A DNA stretch of 64,000 nucleotides from contig JADFZJ010000011.1 in NCBI GenBank assembly GCA_015232555.1, positions 1 to 64,000 on the forward strand, given 5' to 3'. The stretch comes from Desulfamplus sp. (lineage in GTDB: Bacteria; Desulfobacterota; Desulfobacteria; Desulfobacterales; Desulfobacteraceae). Shown here in pieces: positions 8,674-17,857 of this stretch; position 1 is the stretch's first letter; every line of letters begins with the position of its first letter. A program made the position numbers and the translations under genes. The notes below the pieces were generated by a model that had not been told where the DNA came from, ran no database searches, and saw nothing but the letters and a program-made list of their open reading frames with translations.

Positions 8674-11131
8674 AGAAACCAGCGTGCTCTCTGCGGTCTA
8701 TAATCTCTTGCTGGTGATCAGCATCAAGATCAACAAAATAGTCGCTGTAACCAGCTACTCTGACAAGCAAGTTACGATATTCATCAGGAAACTGCTGTGC
8801 TTTTTTCAAAGTTTGAGTATCGACCACATTAAACTGAATATGGTGACCATTTAGCTTAAAATAGGTTCTGATTAAAGATGCAAGTTTATCTAAATTCTCC
8901 TCGTTTTTGAGAATATCGGGTAAAAATCGTTGGTTAAGAAGAGTTCCGCCAGATTTAAACTGATCCATCTTGCTTAACGACTTTATAACAGCAGTTGGTC
9001 CATGTCTATCTGCACCGTGTGAAGGAGATGTGCCGTCAGATTCAGGAAACCCTGCAAATCGTCCATTTGCTGACGCTCCAAGCATCTTTCCAAAATAGAC
9101 ATGGCAGGTAGTTGAGAGCATATTCAGATGATAAACACTTCCTTTTGTATTTGCCTTGCCGTCAATAGCATCAAAAAGAGAAGCATAAACCCGCCGCATA
9201 ATATCATCAGCATAGTCATCGTCATTGCCAAAAAACGGGGTCATGTTCCAGAGCCTCATGCGTAAAGGCTCATCTCCTTCAAAGTTATTTTCAAGTGCGT
9301 TCAAGAGTCTGTCCATTGTTATAGTCTTCATTGAAGAGCTTTCAGTAATGCTCACATCAGTTTTAGTTATCTCAATTCCTTCGCCAAAAACGTGTTTTTT
9401 TATTGCAGAGAGGCTGTCTGTAACAGTGCCGATCCCGCAGCACTGGATATAGTTGGTGTTATATCTTGGTCCGGCGTTGTAATAATCACGACCTTTTTCT
9501 ATGCAGTCACGTATCACCACAGAGAGAAAAGGGGCAGGAGAGTAGTTTGCAAACATGCGTTCAATGTAGTTATTTACTCTGATTTTAAGATCAACAATAT
9601 ATTGAAGCTGTTTTACAAATGCATTGTAAAGTTGATCATAAGATGTAAAATTTCTTGGCTCACCAGTTTTTGGTCCTATCTGCCGTTTGCCAATAGGGTC
9701 AAAACCGTTGTTAAGGGCAAGCTCTAAGATTTTTGGGACATTTAAATAGCCTGTTAGAATGTAAGCCTCTTTTCCAAAAGCACCAGTCTCAATACAGCCA
9801 GAACAGCCTCCTTCACGAGCATCTTCAACTGTTTTGCCAACTCTCACCTGCTCCATTACAACAGTATCAGCATTAAAAACAGATGGATAACCATAACCTT
9901 TACGAATTACACGGCAGGCAGCTTTTAAAAAACGCTGCGGTGTTCTGTCGCTTATCTGGACATTACTTTGAGGTTGAAGCAGTTTTAACTCATCAATTAT
10001 CTCAAGTATCATATATGATATTTCATTTGTACCGTCAGAACCGTCACGCTTTAATCCAGCAAGGTTGATATTAGTAAAATCGTTGTATGTTCCGCTCTCT
10101 TTGGCAGTAACTCCGACTTTTGATGGTGCAGGATGGTTGTTCACCTTAATCCAGAGGCAGCTTATAAGCTCTTTTGCCTTATCACGATCTATTGTTCTAT
10201 CTTTAAGTTCTTTTTCGTAAAACGGGTATAAGTGCTGATCAAGATGTCCTGGACTCATAGCGTCCCACCCATTTAGCTCTGTAATAGTGCCAAGATGGAC
10301 AAACCAATACATCTGGATAGCTTCCCAAAGATTGTCAGGTTTATAGGCAGGAACCTTACGGCATACTTGTGCAATTTTCAAAAGTTCTTCAACTCTTGAA
10401 GTATTTATATTACTGCCCTGACTTAATGTGATACTGTTTTGCTCCCATTTTTCAGCTATCTTTTTTGCAAGCTGCTCTGCAAGATCAGCATGTCTATTTG
10501 CAAAAATTATCACTGCATCACAAGATATATCCATAGCTTTAAGCTCTTCTGCCTTATCAAGAGCATCTGGATCGTTTAGATAGTCTAACCTTGCAAGGTG
10601 GGCGGCGATCTGATTTTTAAAATCAACCATTCCTTTTTCGTAAATTATTCCGTCAAGCGTAGTGTGTCCTGGTGCTCTCTGCTCCATAAATTCAGTAAAA
10701 AGCCCTGATTTATAGGCATTTTTCCAATCCTCTGGCACATGCTCAAATATTCTGTCACGCATGGTACGACCACGCCAGTATGGAATAACCTCTTGTGCAT
10801 ATTTTTCTATATCTTCCTGAGCAACCTTAAATGGAGTCATTGAGCGGCTGTTCAATATTTCAAGGTCTTGAACAGAGTGGCAGTTCAACTCAGGAAAGGT
10901 TGATGTAGCTTTAGGAAAAGGTCCTCTCTCTCCCACAATCAGCTCATCATCTCCAATATAAATCGCTTGTTTCTCACACAGATTCTTAAAATTAAGTGCT
11001 CTTAATACGGGTATTGAATATTTTCCGTAATTCTCTTTATAAAACTCAGTTTCTAAAAGTGACCTCTCAATTGAAATTGATGGAACTGCATTAAAACTTT
11101 GCTCTCTTAAATGTTCAATTCGTCTGTTCAT
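8672..11131 (-). CDS. glycyl radical enzyme, trans-4-hydroxyproline dehydratase (HypD)-like clade
   Basis: An 819-residue cytoplasmic glycyl radical enzyme. The pyruvate formate-lyase-type N-terminal domain is followed by the thiyl radical site GGCSGCIETG (Cys446, acid/base Glu448) and the C-terminal glycyl radical site RVAGYSDYF (Gly794). Length, N-terminal motifs (ISIERSLL, ELIVGERG) and the GCIETGAFGKEAY context fit the HypD-like dehydratase group better than pyruvate formate-lyase, which has adjacent cysteines. The extra Cys443 two residues before the catalytic CIE is unusual. An Ile/Thr/Ser-rich stretch of about 20 residues near residue 600 looks inserted. Such enzymes need a radical SAM activase, and none of that type is in the window. 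The substrate cannot be assigned; proline-type dehydration is the nearest guess. Confidence 0.9.
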   Translation of the reverse strand: MNRRIEHLREQSFNAVPSISIERSLLETEFYKENYGKYSIPVLRALNFKNLCEKQAIYIGDDELIVGERGPFPKATSTFPELNCHSVQDLEILNSRSMTPFKVAQEDIEKYAQEVIPYWRGRTMRDRIFEHVPEDWKNAYKSGLFTEFMEQRAPGHTTLDGIIYEKGMVDFKNQIAAHLARLDYLNDPDALDKAEELKAMDISCDAVIIFANRHADLAEQLAKKIAEKWEQNSITLSQGSNINTSRVEELLKIAQVCRKVPAYKPDNLWEAIQMYWFVHLGTITELNGWDAMSPGHLDQHLYPFYEKELKDRTIDRDKAKELISCLWIKVNNHPAPSKVGVTAKESGTYNDFTNINLAGLKRDGSDGTNEISYMILEIIDELKLLQPQSNVQISDRTPQRFLKAACRVIRKGYGYPSVFNADTVVMEQVRVGKTVEDAREGGCSGCIETGAFGKEAYILTGYLNVPKILELALNNGFDPIGKRQIGPKTGEPRNFTSYDQLYNAFVKQLQYIVDLKIRVNNYIERMFANYSPAPFLSVVIRDCIEKGRDYYNAGPRYNTNYIQCCGIGTVTDSLSAIKKHVFGEGIEITKTDVSITESSSMKTITMDRLLNALENNFEGDEPLRMRLWNMTPFFGNDDDYADDIMRRVYASLFDAIDGKANTKGSVYHLNMLSTTCHVYFGKMLGASANGRFAGFPESDGTSPSHGADRHGPTAVIKSLSKMDQFKSGGTLLNQRFLPDILKNEENLDKLASLIRTYFKLNGHHIQFNVVDTQTLKKAQQFPDEYRNLLVRVAGYSDYFVDLDADHQQEIIDRREHAGF

Positions 11132-11171
11132 AAGTCCACCATTAGCTTGAATTTGTAATTGTATTGCATCT

Positions 11172-13067
11172 TCACTTAATATCTTTGACTACATGATTTT
11201 TAAACCTTATTATCTGCTGTTCGTAGTAATCTTTTTTATCATCGGCATTTTTAAGTGCCTCTTGTGCTGCTTCAAGAGCCTCTTTGTAAAGCCCATTTAC
11301 AAAACATGCTTCTGCGTATGTATCAAGCAGATGAGAAGGGATTTGGGACTCTATTGACAACTTATTTAAGTTAGGTACATTTTCTTTTAATGCGGCTATT
11401 TTCTTCTCTACCTCTAATGCCTTTGAGGCAAGTTCTAATGCCTTTGGATAATTTTGAAATGAGATATCAGAACAGGTTGCGTAGAGCCATGCAAGATTAT
11501 TGAGTGCATGGCTGTTGTTAGGATCAATTTTGATTACAGTTGTGTAATATGAAACTGCCTTGTCAAATTGATTTTTATTGTAATAGTAATCTGCGGCTAA
11601 CAGCAGAATTTCTGTATTATGAGGAGTTACTTCAATCTGCTTACTTAAAATTTTCTCTGCAAGAAATCCATTTATCTGCTCTTTACCCTGTCCGAAGTTA
11701 AAATAATATCCTGCACCGCATACCATCATAATAATTACAATATACACTTGAACCATCAATTTTACTTTTTTATGATGTTTATCAATATGTTCAGGATTGA
11801 GTTCACACAGATTCAAAAAGTCAACTCTCTCTTTTATGCTGTAATGATGCCAGTTAGGCTTGTCCCAAGTCTGACGGTTAGCACCCGCAATTCTGTAGAA
11901 TGTTCGTATAAGAGCGGAAGCATCTGGCAGATAGCGATATACATGGATGTCTGCCTGACGTTCAAAGTTTCGCATAAAAAATCCAAATATATAACGAAAA
12001 TAGAGCAGAAAAACGAGGATAAGAATCGTACTTAACATAAGCGTGATGCCTGTTTCATGGCTGATACCTATAAACGAGATCAGATTTAAAAGCGGGTCAG
12101 AATAGTAGATTAGAATCACAGGGTCAAACAGAGAATAGACACATGCAATATATCCAGCAAAAAAAAGAAGATAAAAATGGATATGACGCTGCTGGATATG
12201 ACCGATCTCATGCACAATAACAGCATCAATTTCCTCAGGTTCAAGCCTGCTGATCATTGCTGGTGTAACTAATATATATCGGTACTTTCCCCAAAGACCC
12301 ATCACGCCGGCAGTAATCATTGAGCCTCCAAAAAGTTCCCATTTGAGGATATCAGCGTATTTAAGTTTTGCACGGCTGCATAATATCTCTATTCTTGTTC
12401 TGACAAATCCCTGTTCAAGTGATGTGCAGCCCCATATTTTTTGGATTAACAGAGGTCCAAAACATGCAACTGCAACCATAAAAATCAGCACATAACATAT
12501 TTCACCCTGAGGAGTTGCAAGAAAGCCTTTAGGCTGTTCAAACGGTATAAGTTCAATCAGATCCGCGGTAAGAGATAGAAGAAACCATGGCAGCAGGGCT
12601 GGAAGAGAAAATGAAATATTGGAGAGAACAAACTCTTTTTTCGAGACATAGCCTGTAAAATACTGTTTTTGAATATTCCAGGCTGAATACCAGACAACTA
12701 CTAAATATAACAGGAAAAGAGCGAGAAATAGGAGTGCCTCAAGAGTTGGGAATATTTTAAAAAGCCATATATCATCAAGCAGTAGATTAAGTCTTAGGAT
12801 ATAGAGATCACAGGCAAACAGAATAAGTGCCAAAATAGAGAGCCTTGATAGCGTCTTCTCTACGTAATGATCCAAATTCTGAATACCTGTCTTGGCAGCA
12901 TTACGCTCTAACCTTTTAAATGCAGTATTGCAGATAAGGGCAAATACAGACGCAAGCAATAGAGCTGTCCAGACAGCATTGTTATCAGTTTGAGTCTCTG
13001 CTGATGGAAATCCGCTTGTAGAGTAGATGATAAGTGCTACAAGAAAGTATATAAAATTGGAAAACAT
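11172..13067 (-). CDS. M48-family membrane metallopeptidase fused to TPR repeats
   Basis: A 631-residue inner-membrane protein. Several membrane spans in residues 1-200 precede the zinc site HEIGH with downstream ligand motif ERQAD, as in Ste24/HtpX-type M48 peptidases. Two further spans flank the catalytic core. After about residue 450 a soluble tail carries tetratricopeptide repeats (AADYYYNKNQFDKAVSYY, HALNNLAWLYATCS, ACFVNGLYKEALEAAQEAL). The family degrades or processes membrane proteins; the TPR tail suggests substrate or partner docking. It ends 40 bases before the glycyl radical enzyme and may share its transcript, but no functional link is evident. Confidence 0.88.
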   Translation of the reverse strand: MFSNFIYFLVALIIYSTSGFPSAETQTDNNAVWTALLLASVFALICNTAFKRLERNAAKTGIQNLDHYVEKTLSRLSILALILFACDLYILRLNLLLDDIWLFKIFPTLEALLFLALFLLYLVVVWYSAWNIQKQYFTGYVSKKEFVLSNISFSLPALLPWFLLSLTADLIELIPFEQPKGFLATPQGEICYVLIFMVAVACFGPLLIQKIWGCTSLEQGFVRTRIEILCSRAKLKYADILKWELFGGSMITAGVMGLWGKYRYILVTPAMISRLEPEEIDAVIVHEIGHIQQRHIHFYLLFFAGYIACVYSLFDPVILIYYSDPLLNLISFIGISHETGITLMLSTILILVFLLYFRYIFGFFMRNFERQADIHVYRYLPDASALIRTFYRIAGANRQTWDKPNWHHYSIKERVDFLNLCELNPEHIDKHHKKVKLMVQVYIVIIMMVCGAGYYFNFGQGKEQINGFLAEKILSKQIEVTPHNTEILLLAADYYYNKNQFDKAVSYYTTVIKIDPNNSHALNNLAWLYATCSDISFQNYPKALELASKALEVEKKIAALKENVPNLNKLSIESQIPSHLLDTYAEACFVNGLYKEALEAAQEALKNADDKKDYYEQQIIRFKNHVVKDIK

Positions 13068-13103
13068 TTAAAATTTTACCTATCAAGATTTAAAAGCTAT
13101 CTG

Positions 13104-13146
13104 GTTATTCAGGAATTTAAATCCAACAATAATTGCAGGGAAGCTG
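13104..13146 (-). repeat. dispersed ~43-bp repeat, copy 3 (full length)
   Basis: Minus strand reads AGCTTCCCTGCAATTATTG then TTGGATTTAAATTCCTGAAT. It lies in the 161-base gap between the Nudix gene and the M48 gene. The core can fold: TTGTT/AACAA arms flank GGA/TCC around an ATTTAAA centre. Confidence 0.8.
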
Positions 13147-13228
13147 TTTACGTTCTTATAATATAACTATCTGAAAACAGATGCAATAAGATGGCTGTCA
13201 GCCTCTGGTTAGATTTAGTGTAGCCTTT

Positions 13229-13813
13229 TTAGATTATGCCTGTTCTTGCAAATGTTGAAACTACAATCCATGATTTTACATCAAATTTTATATCTGGAGT
13301 CTCAAGCAGTTTTTGTGCATCTTCAGATGAAATCATCAATACTTCGATATCTTCAGAATCTTCATTCCACTCAATAGAAGGTTTACCAGAACATATCACA
13401 TAAACTAATGAGATAGATTCATCTGTCATGCCAGAAGAGGAGTAAATGGCTGGACTTCGCCTGATAATTTTGACAATTTCAAGTCCAGTCTCCTCTTTCA
13501 GCTCTCGAACTGCTGTCTCTTCAATCTCTTCGTCTCTGTCCATAAGCCCAGCAGGAAAGCCATATTGGTAAGCTCCAAGAGGAACGCGGAACTCCTTTAT
13601 CATCACCAATTTTTTATACTCTTGATGAAATGGAATAATCACCACAGCACTGGGCTTGCAACTTTTGCTCTCCTCATTCAACATAACTTGAGGCTCTTTT
13701 GACCTTGATGCAAATATCCATGATTTAAGAGTGCCTGTTCTGTCTTTATATTTGTTAGAAAATAGGTTAAGATGTTTAAAGTCCGTCAGTTGCTTTACTT
13801 CTAAAATTTTCAT
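13229..13813 (-). CDS. Nudix hydrolase, ADP-ribose pyrophosphatase-like
   Basis: A 194-residue soluble hydrolase with a complete Nudix box, GLMDRDEEIEETAVRELKEE followed by TGL, giving the G-x5-E-x7-RE-x2-EE-x-G pattern that binds the catalytic metals. Upstream motifs (VVIIPFHQEYKKLVMIKEFR) fit the ADP-sugar or ADP-ribose pyrophosphatase branch, which cleaves NDP-sugars to a nucleoside monophosphate and a sugar phosphate. The exact substrate is not defined. It is divergent from the Cache kinase at 13920 and starts the left-hand directon. AAGGG lies upstream of the start. Confidence 0.88.
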   Translation of the reverse strand: MKILEVKQLTDFKHLNLFSNKYKDRTGTLKSWIFASRSKEPQVMLNEESKSCKPSAVVIIPFHQEYKKLVMIKEFRVPLGAYQYGFPAGLMDRDEEIEETAVRELKEETGLEIVKIIRRSPAIYSSSGMTDESISLVYVICSGKPSIEWNEDSEDIEVLMISSEDAQKLLETPDIKFDVKSWIVVSTFARTGII

Positions 13814-13919
13814 AAGAGTTCACCCTTTTATGTTTTAAGTTTTAGTCTATAATATTGAATTTATGTTATCTGAGTTTGTAGTTTTAGTCTATTAACTTTA
13901 TAATGGTCTTATTAAATTA

Positions 13920-16900
13920 ATGAAAAGTAAATTCCAAATATTTCCACCTACCCGCCTGTTTGTAACTATTCAATCCAAACTTGTTTTTGCATTTATGGTA
14001 TTAAGTCTTATTCCTTTTTTAGCAATTGGGATACTCTCTTTTATCACTTCAAGCAAATCTATCTCTTCTCTTGCCTTTGAACAATTAAACAGCGTAAGAG
14101 AGGCTAAAAGGGTGCAGGTAGAAAATTTTTTTGAAGAACAGCAAAAGGATTTAGGATTTCTTATTGATGCTGTAAAAAGCATGAAACAGGCAGCTTTTCA
14201 AAGGCTCAATACTGTTCAAAACAAAAAAAAATCTGAACTGACTCAATATTTTAGAAACTGCATCAGCGATATTAGAGTCCTTACTGCAAGCGGAACTCTA
14301 AGAGATGCCATTACTGACTTCTCATCTATAACAAACCACAATGACTCTTTTGAGCAGTCTTTGTACAATTTTTTTGAAGATGTCAAATATAGCGACCTTT
14401 TGAGTCAGTTTAGAGAAAATTATAAATACTATGATTTAATGCTTATAAACCACGAAGGAACGGTTGTATTTTCTATTAAAAAAGAGTCTGATCTTGGCGA
14501 AAATATTTTTAATAACAGTGCATTAATGAACAGCTCGCTTGTGAACTGTTTTTCAAAATCAATACGTTCCTCCAACATTAGCTCGTTTAACCGCCATTCT
14601 GTCATTATGCAGGATTTCCAGAAATATGAACCATCAGAAGGTCGGCACATAGTGTTTCTAAGTGCCCCCATTTTTGAAAGCAATGGCATGCCAGTCGGAA
14701 TAGTTGTTCTTAAGATAGACAAAAATGCTGTTAATACAATCGTTCAGAATCGTCAGGATATGGGCAAAAACGGAGAGACCTACCTGATTGGCGATGCAAA
14801 TGGCATAACTACCTATAAAAGTGATCAGGTTGTTAAATCTGGACGTATAGGACAAAAGGCAGATGATATTGATATTGATATTAAACGTAAAATTAATATC
14901 AATAAACAGCCAAATGGCAAAAATACAAAATCCTTTGGACCAGTGATAGAAAATAGTATTAACGGCAAGATAGAAATTACAAGATATGACATCCTTGATA
15001 TTCCCGGTTTAGAGTGGATAATCGTTACATCCATGTCCTTAGAAGAGGAGATTGCACCAGCATTATCAAAAAAAGATGACTATTTTAGCAAGTATGCCAA
15101 GGTTTATGGGTTCAGCGATATTCTTCTAATCTCTGCAAAAGGAGATATGTTTTATTCTGCATTTGATGCTCAAGAGTATGGTACTAATCTTGTGGATGGT
15201 CCATTTACAGAGACTGGTAGTGCCAAACTCTTCAATAAGATATCTTCAAGCGGTAATTTTGAATTTGTAGGGTTCTCCTCGTCATACAATATCTATGGAT
15301 ATGAGACATCTTTTCCAGACTCATTTTCTGCTAACCCTTTTGCTTTCATTGGTAAACCTCTTATTGATGATAACGGAAAAGTTGAGATTATTGTTGTTCT
15401 CAAGATTTCTCTTAGTATGATCGACCAGATTATGAAGCAGAAGACTGGTATGAGCAGAACCGGCTCTATATACTTAGTTGGAACAGACGGATTCAGCCGT
15501 TCATCTCTTCCAAAATTCACGGGAACATCCAATACTTACGAATCATTGAACAATAACGAATCCGTTGATTCTGAATCCATCCTTCTTATCAGGCGTGTGA
15601 AAAGTGAATCTGTAACTAATGCTCTATCTGGTATTAGCGGAAATAAGATGATAACCGATTACAGAGGCGTTGAAGTTCTTTCATCATACGCTCCTCTAAA
15701 TATTTTTAATACCAGATGGGGAATTATAGCTGAAATTGACAAAAAAGAAGCCTTTGCAGGATTGACCACTTTAAAGAGAAATGCTCTTTTTATAGCACTA
15801 TTTTCATTTTGTTTTATTGTAGTAATATCTGTTCTTATTGCCCGCCATTTTGCAAAGCCTATTGCACAGCTTACAGAAAGTGTCCATCAATTAAAAGCCC
15901 GTAATTTTGACACAACAGTTAATATTAGAACAAACGATGAGCTTGAATCTCTCGCACAGGCTTTTAATGATATGGCATCAGAAGTAAAAAAATACTCTCT
16001 TGAGCTTGAGTGTAAAGCATCAGAGATCAAGCAATATTCAGATGCACTTGAATTAAAAATGGATATTTTGAAGAAGACAGAGGAAGAACTTCGTAATATC
16101 AACAATCTTCTGACTGCTGTAATGAACGGCACCACAGATGCTATTTTTCTGAAAGATATTGATGGACGGCATCTTGTGGCTAACACTTCTGCCTGTAAAG
16201 CATTAGGAACAACAATTGAAAATCTTATAGGAAAAAGTTCTCAGGAATTTCTGACGACTGAAAGTGCTGCCAACGTTGAATATTTTGACAACTTAATTAT
16301 TAAATCAGGCAGACATATTATATCTGAATTGGAGATACCATTACCTGAGATTGGTAGTCAGTGGTGGCTTACAAACAAAAGTCCTTATTACGACAGCGAT
16401 GGTAATGTCATTGGTATTATTGGAATAGGTCACAATATAACAGAGCATAAAATTGCGGAGCAGGAAAAGAAAATGCTTGAAACCCAGCTTCGCCAGTCTC
16501 AGAAAATGGAGGCTATTGGAACTTTAGCTGCTGGAGTTGCCCATGATTTTAATAATATCCTATCAGCGATTCAAGGCTATTCAGAGATGGTGATGTATGA
16601 GCTTCCTGATTTCAGTTCTGAAAAGATGTCAATGGAAAAAGTTCTATACGCATGTCATAGGGCAAAACAGCTTATACGTCAGATACTCGCATTCAGCCGT
16701 ACATCTCCTGAAGAGTGCCTTGTCCCTCTGAATATCCATGATATCTTAGAAGAGACCATTCAGCTTATTCGTGCGTCAACACCTGCCACCATAGAGATAC
16801 TAACTGATATCAGCCATAACTGCGGTGCTGTTCTTGGAGACTCTACCCAACTACATCAGATCATTATGAATCTGTGCACCAATGCTGCATACTCTATGGA

Positions 16901-17816
16901 TGAAAAAGGCGGTGTGATGACTGTCAGCTTGAATGTTGATAAGTTGACCAAAGCGGATTTAGATATGCCTTATATTACCAGCAGAAACTGCCTTAATGGC
17001 GAGTCAATAAAACCAGGAAAATATATTGTAATGTCAGTACATGATACAGGCAGTGGCATTGCACCTGAAAATATAGATCGTATTTTTGATCCCTATTTTA
17101 CAACAAAACCCACTGGAAAAGGTTCAGGCATGGGACTTGCCGTTGCTCAGGGCATTGTGCAAAAAAACGGGGGTATAATTACAGTTGAAAGTACACCAAA
17201 AAAAGGGACAACCTTCAAAGTATGGCTTCCACAAATTGAAAATAAAAATGAGATTGATGATAATGATAACAACTTTTTTCAAAACCAACAAGATGCGACT
17301 TCTCAAGCATCAGATAGTAGTAATTTTTGCATTAGCAATAGCAGTAAGTTTACCACTGAAGGAGAACACACAGGAGGAGGCAGTTTCAATATTACAGGAA
17401 TTTATTATAATAATGATTTGCCAAGAGGAACTGAGCAAATTCTTATAGTTGATGATGAACCAGACCTTATTGAGATTACTACCCACAGGCTTGAAAGTCT
17501 TGGTTATACAGTTACGGGTATGACAAGTAGTCCTGATGCACTTATAATGTTTGAGGCAATGTCTGATAAGTTTGACCTCATAATTACTGACCAGACTATG
17601 CCAAAACTTACAGGTGCTGAACTTGTTAAAAAGATAATAGCGATAAGGCAGGATATGCCAGTTATTCTCTGCACCGGCTACAGTACTAAAGTAGATGAAA
17701 CAAAAGCAGAAAATATAGGGGTTAGAGAGTTTCTGCTCAAGCCTGTTGACTACCGTGAGCTTGCTTTTGCTGTCAGAAGGGTTCTTAATGGCTTTTCGTC
17801 TAAGAGTAATCGATAA
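13920..17816 (+). CDS. large Cache-HAMP-PAS hybrid histidine kinase
   Basis: A 1,298-residue inner-membrane receptor kinase. A membrane span at about 21-43 is followed by a periplasmic region of about 570 residues. That region holds Cache-type folds, with the repeated GKNGETYLIGDANG and MSRTGSIYLVGTDG motifs typical of Cache domains. Next come a second span at about 621-642, HAMP, coiled coil, PAS (about 735-850), and HisKA with His875 in AAGVAHDFNNILSA. The ATPase domain has DTGSGIAPE and GSGMGLAVA. A low-complexity Asn/Ser-rich linker of about 60 residues leads to a receiver with Asp1224 (IITDQTMPKLTG). Cache domains usually bind small organic ligands outside the membrane. The gene stands alone between Nudix and nadB; the ribosome site is weak. 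Confidence 0.92.
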   Translation: MKSKFQIFPPTRLFVTIQSKLVFAFMVLSLIPFLAIGILSFITSSKSISSLAFEQLNSVREAKRVQVENFFEEQQKDLGFLIDAVKSMKQAAFQRLNTVQNKKKSELTQYFRNCISDIRVLTASGTLRDAITDFSSITNHNDSFEQSLYNFFEDVKYSDLLSQFRENYKYYDLMLINHEGTVVFSIKKESDLGENIFNNSALMNSSLVNCFSKSIRSSNISSFNRHSVIMQDFQKYEPSEGRHIVFLSAPIFESNGMPVGIVVLKIDKNAVNTIVQNRQDMGKNGETYLIGDANGITTYKSDQVVKSGRIGQKADDIDIDIKRKININKQPNGKNTKSFGPVIENSINGKIEITRYDILDIPGLEWIIVTSMSLEEEIAPALSKKDDYFSKYAKVYGFSDILLISAKGDMFYSAFDAQEYGTNLVDGPFTETGSAKLFNKISSSGNFEFVGFSSSYNIYGYETSFPDSFSANPFAFIGKPLIDDNGKVEIIVVLKISLSMIDQIMKQKTGMSRTGSIYLVGTDGFSRSSLPKFTGTSNTYESLNNNESVDSESILLIRRVKSESVTNALSGISGNKMITDYRGVEVLSSYAPLNIFNTRWGIIAEIDKKEAFAGLTTLKRNALFIALFSFCFIVVISVLIARHFAKPIAQLTESVHQLKARNFDTTVNIRTNDELESLAQAFNDMASEVKKYSLELECKASEIKQYSDALELKMDILKKTEEELRNINNLLTAVMNGTTDAIFLKDIDGRHLVANTSACKALGTTIENLIGKSSQEFLTTESAANVEYFDNLIIKSGRHIISELEIPLPEIGSQWWLTNKSPYYDSDGNVIGIIGIGHNITEHKIAEQEKKMLETQLRQSQKMEAIGTLAAGVAHDFNNILSAIQGYSEMVMYELPDFSSEKMSMEKVLYACHRAKQLIRQILAFSRTSPEECLVPLNIHDILEETIQLIRASTPATIEILTDISHNCGAVLGDSTQLHQIIMNLCTNAAYSMDEKGGVMTVSLNVDKLTKADLDMPYITSRNCLNGESIKPGKYIVMSVHDTGSGIAPENIDRIFDPYFTTKPTGKGSGMGLAVAQGIVQKNGGIITVESTPKKGTTFKVWLPQIENKNEIDDNDNNFFQNQQDATSQASDSSNFCISNSSKFTTEGEHTGGGSFNITGIYYNNDLPRGTEQILIVDDEPDLIEITTHRLESLGYTVTGMTSSPDALIMFEAMSDKFDLIITDQTMPKLTGAELVKKIIAIRQDMPVILCTGYSTKVDETKAENIGVREFLLKPVDYRELAFAVRRVLNGFSSKSNR

Positions 17817-17857
17817 AATTTTTATGTAAAAAATATCAAATTTTTCTTTTCATCTTG

